From: CAYOKT01 sp964404605
GTDB lineage: Bacteria > Electryoneota > Electryoneia > Electryoneales > Electryoneaceae
NCBI GenBank assembly: GCA_964404605.1
Contig: CAYOKT010000070.1
Span: 1-14,344, forward strand
Reading direction: 5' to 3'
DNA length: 14,344 nt
This document shows positions 6,254-12,433 of the stretch, one piece after another (within the stretch, counting starts at the first letter, position 1; every line of letters starts with the position of its first letter). Made by a program: the position numbers and the translations under genes. The notes below the pieces were generated by a model. It made no database searches and was not told where the DNA came from. It saw only the letters and a program-made list of their open reading frames with translations.

Positions 6254-8278
6254 CTATTTGAGCAGGACAACGCGCCTGGTGGCCTCACCGCCCGGGGCGA
6301 TCACCCGGATCCAGTACACCCCGCTGGAGGTGCCGGCATCGGGCCGCCAGAGAACCCGGTGCACGCCCGGCGCCTGAACCCCGTCCGCCAGCCGCGCCAC
6401 CCGCCGGCCGAGCAGGTCGAAGACATCCACCGACCACTCCCCCCGTCGCGGAAGGCTGATCTCCAGGGATGTTTCCGCGTTGAAGGGGTTCGGCCATGGC
6501 GACGATAAGACGAAACTCCGCGGCACTCCCTCTCCCCCCTCGGCCACCTCCGTGACATCGGCGAGGGCGAGAATCCACTGCTCGGGATCGTAACTCATCC
6601 AGGTCGGGGAGAAGGTCAACCCGGTGATGGTCAGCGTTTGCGTCCGCTCGGGGGCCACCTCGACACGGACCAGGGTATCGCGCCCCGAGGTGAAGAACTT
6701 CAAGGGCAGAGGAATGGTGAAGATCGGCGCGTTCGTCTGCGACTGGTTCAGTTCGAGGGAGGCGGTGTAGGTTCCATCCCCCTGGAGGCGGGGAACGAGG
6801 TTGCTGAAGTGGTAGATCGGGTAGCCGGCCTGGTAGATCCACTCATCGAAGAAGCTGTCCAGGTCCAGCCCGGAAGCCAGCTCCATCGCGCCCTGGAACT
6901 CATCGATGGTCGCCGAGCCGTAGGCGTAGGTCTGGCCGTAGAGCTGCAGGCCCGCGAAGAAGTCATCATCCCCCATCAGGTAGCGCAGCATGTGGAGCAC
7001 CCAGGCGCCCTTGTCGTAGATCGCGCTGCCGAAGAGGAAATTCGGCGGCGGGTCGTAGATCGGGTAGCGCAGCTCGTTGTTGTCCTCGTACATATAGGAG
7101 TCCCTGAACGAGGACATGCGGCCATGAAAGGCGCTCGACGACAGGTGCTCCGCCCACAGTGCATCGGCGTAGGAGGCGAAGCCTTCGTTCAGCCAGATGT
7201 GGGCGAAGGTGAGCGGACCGACCATGTCCCCCCACCACTGGTGTCCGAGTTCGTGGGCGACGATGCTCTCGAAGGTGCGGCCGCCGTATTCCACGAGCCT
7301 GAAGCCGTAGGTGGTCGCCGTCTGGTGCTCCATCGCGCCCCAGCCGTTGAAGATCGGGGCCATCGCCTGGTCGTACTTGTTGAAGGGGTACGGCCCGAAC
7401 AGGCCCTCGAAGACGTCGATCATCTCCGCCGTGCGGCCGAACTCGTAGGCGGCCTGGGCGGAGTCGGGACGGTACGCCCAGAAGGAGACCGGGATGTCGT
7501 TCTCGCCGCCCGTCCCGCCGTCGATGACCGCGTAGGGATGGGCGGCGAGGCTGATGAGATAGGTCGAGATCGGGTCGGGGTTGTCCCACACCGTGCGCGT
7601 TACACCGGGGGCGATCTCCACCTCCTCGGTGCGCACGCCGTTGGAGAGGACACGGTACTCGCTGTCCATGATCACCGTGACCCGGCTGGTCACCTTGTCG
7701 AAGGGCAGGTCATAGCAGGCGAGCCAGTAGCGCGTGGTGTAGGGCTCGCCGAAGGTGTAGAGGACATCGTTGGTGCTGGAATAGATCATCCCGCCGAAAT
7801 AATTGTTGCCGCGCAAAAGGCCGCTGTACACCACGGTGACATCCACGGTGTCGCCCAGCGGCGGCGGGTTGTCGAAGGTGATCGTAACCAGCTCGCCGCC
7901 GGCCGAGTAGGCGACGGCCTCGCCATCGGCGAGGATCGAGTCGATGGTGCAGCCCGCGAGGTGGAAACTCAACTGGGAAAGCGGATCTTCGTTCGAGACG
8001 ACGGACATCGTGACCACCGCATCGAACAGGTCGGCGGGGATGTCCGGCTGGATCTCGATTTCGAGATGCAGGGCATCGTAGCTGTGGACGCTGTCCGCGG
8101 CGATCTCGCAGACCTGCGGCCCGAAGGGGAGTCTCATCGATCCGGGATCCCATCGTTCTCCCGGGAGGGGAGTTCCGGCCAGGGCACGCACACTCGGCGG
8201 GGGGATCGCGGAAGCTGCGGTGATCAACAGGGGGACGCACAAGGCGGCCAGTATCGTCATACATGTCAACCGTTTCAT
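6254..8278 (-). CDS. secreted M1-family zinc aminopeptidase with FlgD-like/T9SS-type C-terminal module
   Basis: This 674-residue protein starts at ATG 8278 with AGGAG nine bases upstream. A classical signal peptide (KR, hydrophobic core, AASA) is probably cleaved near residue 24. Residues about 60-260 are the M1 N-terminal beta domain. The catalytic core has GAMEH at 314-318 (a variant of GAMEN), the zinc motif HELGH at 342-346, the third ligand E365 in LNEGFASYAD, and the probable catalytic Tyr at 421 in YDKGAW. After the active-site domain comes a beta linker, then a C-terminal module from about 591: SSPWPNPFN, DVFDLLGRRVARL and SGVYWIRV, ending in RRVVLLK. That module is the FlgD-Ig/type IX sorting type found in FCB bacteria, so the enzyme is probably exported and either released or surface-bound. 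It should trim N-terminal residues from peptides outside the cell. It lies 165 bp upstream of ubiE and may be a separate transcript. Confidence 0.95.
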   Translation of the reverse strand: MKRLTCMTILAALCVPLLITAASAIPPPSVRALAGTPLPGERWDPGSMRLPFGPQVCEIAADSVHSYDALHLEIEIQPDIPADLFDAVVTMSVVSNEDPLSQLSFHLAGCTIDSILADGEAVAYSAGGELVTITFDNPPPLGDTVDVTVVYSGLLRGNNYFGGMIYSSTNDVLYTFGEPYTTRYWLACYDLPFDKVTSRVTVIMDSEYRVLSNGVRTEEVEIAPGVTRTVWDNPDPISTYLISLAAHPYAVIDGGTGGENDIPVSFWAYRPDSAQAAYEFGRTAEMIDVFEGLFGPYPFNKYDQAMAPIFNGWGAMEHQTATTYGFRLVEYGGRTFESIVAHELGHQWWGDMVGPLTFAHIWLNEGFASYADALWAEHLSSSAFHGRMSSFRDSYMYEDNNELRYPIYDPPPNFLFGSAIYDKGAWVLHMLRYLMGDDDFFAGLQLYGQTYAYGSATIDEFQGAMELASGLDLDSFFDEWIYQAGYPIYHFSNLVPRLQGDGTYTASLELNQSQTNAPIFTIPLPLKFFTSGRDTLVRVEVAPERTQTLTITGLTFSPTWMSYDPEQWILALADVTEVAEGGEGVPRSFVLSSPWPNPFNAETSLEISLPRRGEWSVDVFDLLGRRVARLADGVQAPGVHRVLWRPDAGTSSGVYWIRVIAPGGEATRRVVLLK

Positions 8279-8605
8279 CGGGCGTTCTCCTCTCTCGTCG
8301 TCTCAGCCCTCCACACTTCCTTTTCCCGGACACCTGCCCGGTGGCTTGTGCAACTTGCGATGAATGGAACAATATTGGATCGATTCAGATGAATCGATGT
8401 GTTCTGAGCGCTCCGCATCGTTCAATGTAAGACGCGCCGCCGATGAAATAGTGGAGCTGTTTCGAGAAGGCGCAACGCAGCAGTCTGATGCGGCGCGCTC
8501 CCGAGGGGCTTAACGCCAAGCAGAACCACGCGATCCAGGTGAACCGGTCCAATATAGGGATTCGCCGCCTTGAAGAGCACATGGCCAGCCGCTAACTTAG
8601 CCCCG
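8279..8605. other. divergent intergenic region with lowered GC
   Basis: These 327 bp separate the leftward peptidase gene from the rightward EnvC-like gene. By hand count 8341-8460 is about 48% G+C, and 8461-8580 about 61%, against roughly two-thirds in the flanking genes. The section holds a 20-bp perfect dyad (8379-8398), an 11-base odd-centre palindrome GCTAACTTAGC (8591-8601) and a GGGGCT/AGCCCC pair (8505-8510 with 8599-8604). Short open frames exist on both strands, but none has a ribosome site and a plausible protein together. Promoters for both flanking genes should lie here, but no strong -35/-10 pair was identified. Confidence 0.6.
8379..8398. promoter_or_regulatory. 20-bp perfect dyad, operator-like
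   Basis: ATCGATTCA and its exact reverse complement TGAATCGAT flank a two-base GA centre. Nine-base arms with perfect symmetry and a two-base spacer are typical of the site of a dimeric regulator, and the spacer is too short for a good RNA hairpin loop. It sits in the low-GC part of the divergent region, about 100 bp upstream of the peptidase ATG and about 210 bp upstream of the EnvC-like start. It could control either or both genes. No regulator family is assigned. Confidence 0.45.
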
Positions 8606-9907
8606 ATGGTTTCCCCCGGGTTGAGCAGGTTTGTCACGGCCCTGTTGCGGCCGGTGATGGTGTTGATTCTCCTTGTCCCGCTCTCGGCGGTCGAAGCGCA
8701 GGAGAGCGCGCGGGACCGTCTTGAAAGCCTGAGGACGGAGATCGACAGCCTCGAAACCCTCCTGCAGGTCCGCCGGAAAGACGAGAAGAACCTCGTCGGC
8801 CGGATCAACGCGCTCGATGAGAGTATCGCCGCCCGGCGGCGGCTGATCCAGGGACTGGAACGGGAGCGGAAACTCGCGCTGGCCGAAGTCCGCCGTTACG
8901 AGGCGCGGATCCGCACATCGCAGGGGCGGCTTTCTCACACACGGGACCGGCTCGCCCTGGCCCGCAGCGAGGTTTCCGCCCTCGAGGACCTGATCCGCCG
9001 CCGCGCCGTGTTCGTCTACAAGCGGGGGGGAAACGAGGAACTGCGCTTCCTTCTCGCCGCGCGCAGCCCGGGGGATTTTCTCCGCCGCAGGGTGTATATC
9101 CGGCGAATCCAGGACCGGGACCGGCGGAACCTCGAGTCCCTGCGGAACGCGCGGGAACGCGAGTCCGAGGAGGAGGCCCGGCTCAGCAAGACTCTCGCCG
9201 ACCTCGCCGAGGCGCGGAACCAGCGCGCCCGGGCGGTGGAGCGGGCGACCCGGCTTGTCGCCGAGCGAAAGGCGGAGGCGGCGACCCTCGAACGCGATCG
9301 CGGCCGGCTGGCGGATCTGCTCGCCGATGTGAGGCAGAATCGCGAGAGCCTGAGCCGGATGATCGCCGAGCGCGAAGCTTCGGCGAAGCAGGTGGAGCAG
9401 TGGATCGCCTCGCTGGAACGGCAGCGGCTGCAGGGCGAGGTCCAGGAGATCCGCCTCGACACCCGCGGGGCGCAGGTTGTCGTCCACCCGGTGAAAGACT
9501 TCGGGACCTTCGCGAGCGCGGAGGGCAAGCTGCCCTGGCCCGTGCGGGGAAAGGTGATCAGCAGGTTCGGGCTGGAGAAAAACCGCCTGACGGGCACGTT
9601 CACCGAGAACCCCGGGATCGACATCGCGGCGAAGGAGGGCGATGAGGTGATCGCCGTGCAGGGCGGGCGCTGCACCCGGATCACCTACCTTCGCGGCTTC
9701 GGCACCACCGTGCTCGTGGAACATGGGGACGGATATTATACCGTGTACGCCCACCTCGGCGAGGTATGGGTGAGCGAGGGCGAGAGGATCGTGCCGGGGC
9801 GGGTTATCGGGACCGTGGGACGGAGCGGCGCGTCCGCTTCGCCCCGCCTGCACTTCCAGGTTTGGCACAAGCGCCGGAAGGAGGACCCCCTGCAGTGGCT
9901 GGGGTGA
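8606..9907 (+). CDS. EnvC-like coiled-coil protein with degenerate LytM (M23) domain
   Basis: This protein has 433 residues from ATG 8606. A TTG at 8570 extends the frame by 12 codons, and an ATG at 8657 is a later option; none has a strong ribosome site. ATG 8606 gives the best signal peptide: basic, then PVMVLILLVPLSAVEA, cleaved near residue 31. Residues about 33-275 are almost continuous coiled coil rich in Arg, Glu, Leu and Ala. Residues about 299-433 are an M23/LytM domain (LPWPVRGKVISRFG, then EHGDGYYTVYAHL, then LHFQVW and a terminal PLQWLG). Zinc ligands appear lost: the usual HxGxD histidine is replaced in ENPGIDI, and the usual HxH reads RLH. The same architecture and loss occur in E. 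coli EnvC, which activates septal amidases instead of cutting peptidoglycan itself. A divisome amidase-activator role in the periplasm is therefore likely. Its stop overlaps the holB start by four bases. Confidence 0.9.
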   Translation: MVSPGLSRFVTALLRPVMVLILLVPLSAVEAQESARDRLESLRTEIDSLETLLQVRRKDEKNLVGRINALDESIAARRRLIQGLERERKLALAEVRRYEARIRTSQGRLSHTRDRLALARSEVSALEDLIRRRAVFVYKRGGNEELRFLLAARSPGDFLRRRVYIRRIQDRDRRNLESLRNARERESEEEARLSKTLADLAEARNQRARAVERATRLVAERKAEAATLERDRGRLADLLADVRQNRESLSRMIAEREASAKQVEQWIASLERQRLQGEVQEIRLDTRGAQVVVHPVKDFGTFASAEGKLPWPVRGKVISRFGLEKNRLTGTFTENPGIDIAAKEGDEVIAVQGGRCTRITYLRGFGTTVLVEHGDGYYTVYAHLGEVWVSEGERIVPGRVIGTVGRSGASASPRLHFQVWHKRRKEDPLQWLG

Positions 9908-11091
9908 GGAACGATAAACAGGATGCGGCCGGCGGCGGGGTGCGATTCCCGCACCTGGTGGCGCAGGAACGGGCGGCGGATGTGCTCCGGCGCGCCCTGC
10001 GCTCCGGCAGACTGCCCCACGCCTACCTCTTCCTCGGCCCGGAAGGAGCCGGCAAGGAGGCCGCCGCCATCGGCCTCGCCCGCGCCCTCCTGTGCGACAA
10101 ATACCGGGATGCGGACGCGGGGGGGGAAGCCGTCCTCCCCTGCGAAGAGTGCCCGGGCTGCGCACAGAGCCGCAGGCTGACCCACCCCAATCTCCGCATC
10201 CTCTTCCCCCTGCCGAAGCCGAAGGAAGGGGGCGGCGAGGAGATCCGCGAGGAGTATTCCACCGCCCAGCAGAAGCGGATCGACGAGGTCCTCGCCGCGA
10301 AAGAGCAGGACCCCTATACCCCCCTCAGCGTCCCGGGGGGGCAGGAGATCCTCGTCGAACATATTCGTGCGCTGAGGCGGGAGTTTCGCTTAACTTCCTT
10401 CTCCGGCGAATGGCGTGTCGTGCTGATCAGCCAGGCCGACCGCCTGCGCCTGCAGGCGGCGAACGCGTTCCTCAAGCTGCTCGAGGAACCTCCCAAGGGG
10501 GTGCTGTTTCTTCTCACCTCCTCCCGGGAGTCGCGTTTGCTGCCGACCATCGTCTCCCGGTGCCAGACCCTGCGCTTCCCCGCGCTCTCCACCGAGCGGA
10601 TCGCGGAGGAGCTGCAGGCGCGCCTCGACGCCGACCGCGGCACGGCGGAACTCGCCGCGCGGTTGGCACGCGGGTCGTGGCGCGCGGCGACGGAATGGGT
10701 CCGGGCGGACCCGGCGGCCGAGATCGAACGCGCGGTGGAAGTGCTGCGCATCCTGGTCAAGGGCGACCCGGGAGAGATGGACGTGGAGGTGGATCGACTC
10801 GCCTCCGGGCCGGGCGAAGCTTTCGCCCGGTTGCTGGTCGTACTCGCCGACTGGCTGCGTGATGTGATGCGCTACGAGGCGGACCCGGAACGCTATGCGC
10901 ACCTGGGCCGTTCCCAGGTGCTGGTCAAATTCGCCCGTCACTGCGCCGGGCGGCCGTTCGAACAGGCCATCGAGGCGGTGGATGATGCCCGCCTCGACCT
11001 CGAACGGCGTGTCCAACCCGCCCTCGTCGCCCATCAGCTTTTCTTTCACCTGCGGCGGCTGCTGTTCGCACCGATGCCCGCGGTGGGATGA
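9904..11091 (+). CDS. holB: DNA polymerase III subunit delta-prime
   Basis: This 395-residue clamp-loader subunit starts at GTG 9904 (GTGA overlap with the EnvC-like stop). GTG 9940 is an alternative start. The AAA+ domain has a P-loop-like GPEGAGKE at 45-52, where the usual Ser/Thr after Lys is Glu; delta-prime subunits commonly do not hydrolyse ATP. C64, C80, C83 and C86 (CEECPGC) form the family's zinc module. An insert of about 50 charged residues (106-160) follows. AANAFLKLLEEPP (185-197) and the SRC motif at 218-220 (TIVSRCQTLRF) are strongly diagnostic of the DnaX/HolB family. The C-terminal half is helical and forms the collar domain. It acts in the DnaX complex that loads the sliding clamp. 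It is followed by ricT after 45 bp, an order also seen in Bacillota. Confidence 0.93.
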   Translation: MRNDKQDAAGGGVRFPHLVAQERAADVLRRALRSGRLPHAYLFLGPEGAGKEAAAIGLARALLCDKYRDADAGGEAVLPCEECPGCAQSRRLTHPNLRILFPLPKPKEGGGEEIREEYSTAQQKRIDEVLAAKEQDPYTPLSVPGGQEILVEHIRALRREFRLTSFSGEWRVVLISQADRLRLQAANAFLKLLEEPPKGVLFLLTSSRESRLLPTIVSRCQTLRFPALSTERIAEELQARLDADRGTAELAARLARGSWRAATEWVRADPAAEIERAVEVLRILVKGDPGEMDVEVDRLASGPGEAFARLLVVLADWLRDVMRYEADPERYAHLGRSQVLVKFARHCAGRPFEQAIEAVDDARLDLERRVQPALVAHQLFFHLRRLLFAPMPAVG

Positions 11092-11136
11092 GACAGGTGG
11101 ATCGTCCATGCGGACGGCCGCCCGATGGAGCAGGGC

Positions 11137-12429
11137 ATGATTCCCCTCATCGAGGTTGAATTCAAGGGACACCGCAAGGGTATCTACTCCAACCCCCAGG
11201 AGTTCCCCCTCCGGAAACACGATTTCGTCATCGTCCAGGCCGACCGGGGCGAAGACCTCGGACGGGTCAACCTCCTCGGAACGGACTGGCAGGAACGGCT
11301 GAGCGCCGGCCGGGAAGAAGGGGAATTCGAGCCGATCCTGCGGAGAGCGAACGCGGACGAGATCGCCGTCGACAGGGAGAACCGCAGGCTCGAACTGGAG
11401 GCGCGCGGCTTTTTCCGCGAGGAGGTGAAGCGGCAGAACCTCGTGATGAAGCTGGTGGACGCCGAGTACCAGTTCGACCGCCGGAAGCTCACCTTCTACT
11501 TCACCGCCGACGGCCGGGTGGATTTCCGCAGCCTGGTCAAGGAACTCGCGCACCATTTCAAGACACGCATCGACCTGCGGCAGATCGGCGCGCGGGACGA
11601 GGCGAAACGGCTGGGCGGCATCGGCCTCTGCGGGCGCGAACTGTGCTGTTCGGCCTTCATCCGCGAGTTCAACCCGGTGACCACCTCGATGCTGAAGGAG
11701 CAGAACCTGCTCCTCAACCCGCAGAAGAACACCGGGTTGTGCGGGAAACTGCGCTGCTGCCTGCGTTACGAGGTGGACCAGTACCGCGAGGTGAACCGCC
11801 TCTTCCCGAAGCCGAACTTCCGGGTGAAGGGGCCGCGGGGCGACGGCGTCGTCGAGAAGATCAGCATGTGCAGCCGTTCCTGCGGCATCCGCTGGGGGGA
11901 CGGCAAGCGCTTCTCCTACACCTACGACCAGTTGCGGACCAACTCGGACTGGGACCCTGACCGCCGCGGCGAGCTCGAGGTGATTCTCTTCCGGGAAGAT
12001 CCCTCCCTGGAGCAGGAGGAGGGCGGGATTCTCGTCGCCAGCGAGAGCCCGAACGGGCAGGAGAACGGCCCCGCACGCGGCCGCGGGGGCAAAGCCCCGA
12101 GGGGCGGCCGAGGCCGACGGAAACCGGCGGCCGGAAAGAAACCGGGCGGGAAACCCGGCGGGGAGGGTTCGGGGAAAGAAAAACCGGCGCGCTCCGGGGG
12201 CCGCAAGCGTTCCCACGGCGGCCCCAAGGGGCGGCCTCCCCGGAAAAAGGGCGCGGGAGGGCGGGAAGACCGGAACCGTTCCGCCCGCGGTCCGGCCGAT
12301 GCCGGGGGTGACCGGAAAGGCGGACCGGACAAGGCCCAGGCGGGCAAACCACCGGCCGAAAACACCGCCGTCGAGCACGCGAAAAAGAAGACCCCGCCTC
12401 CGCGCGGCGGGCGCAGGCGCAGGAGATAA
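11137..12429 (+). CDS. ricT: PSP1-domain protein RicT (YaaT family) with long basic C-terminal tail
   Basis: The start chosen is ATG 11137, because GGAG lies six bases upstream. An in-frame ATG at 11125 adds four residues but has no ribosome site. The product has 430 residues. Residues 1-290 are the PSP1/YaaT family, with the hallmark Cys clusters CGRELCC (C165, C170, C171) and CGKLRCCLRYE (C202, C207, C208) flanking LLLNPQKNTG. In Bacillus subtilis RicT joins RicA and RicF in an Fe-S complex that stimulates RNase Y-dependent mRNA maturation. An extra pair, C245 and C249 (MCSRSC), lies further on. From about residue 300 to the end the protein becomes a low-complexity tail of about 130 residues rich in Gly, Arg, Lys and Pro, ending in RGGRRRRR. 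The tail is probably disordered and nucleic-acid binding. Typical family members are near 270-300 residues, so the tail is an addition. It is followed four bases later by metG. Confidence 0.93.
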   Translation: MIPLIEVEFKGHRKGIYSNPQEFPLRKHDFVIVQADRGEDLGRVNLLGTDWQERLSAGREEGEFEPILRRANADEIAVDRENRRLELEARGFFREEVKRQNLVMKLVDAEYQFDRRKLTFYFTADGRVDFRSLVKELAHHFKTRIDLRQIGARDEAKRLGGIGLCGRELCCSAFIREFNPVTTSMLKEQNLLLNPQKNTGLCGKLRCCLRYEVDQYREVNRLFPKPNFRVKGPRGDGVVEKISMCSRSCGIRWGDGKRFSYTYDQLRTNSDWDPDRRGELEVILFREDPSLEQEEGGILVASESPNGQENGPARGRGGKAPRGGRGRRKPAAGKKPGGKPGGEGSGKEKPARSGGRKRSHGGPKGRPPRKKGAGGREDRNRSARGPADAGGDRKGGPDKAQAGKPPAENTAVEHAKKKTPPPRGGRRRRR

Positions 12430-12433
12430 CCGC

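Noticed and set aside
6638..8392. A 584-codon plus-strand open frame opposite the M1 peptidase
   Set aside because: It is antisense to a well-supported enzyme, and the product is compositionally biased and domainless.
8508..8626. GCTTAAC...GTTGAGC, matching the RYYYAAC/GTTRRRY ends of an integron attC site
   Set aside because: Only the two seven-base ends match, with one wobble. The inner L boxes are not complementary, the interior does not fold into the expected long hairpin, and the right end falls inside the EnvC-like coding region. No integrase is present.
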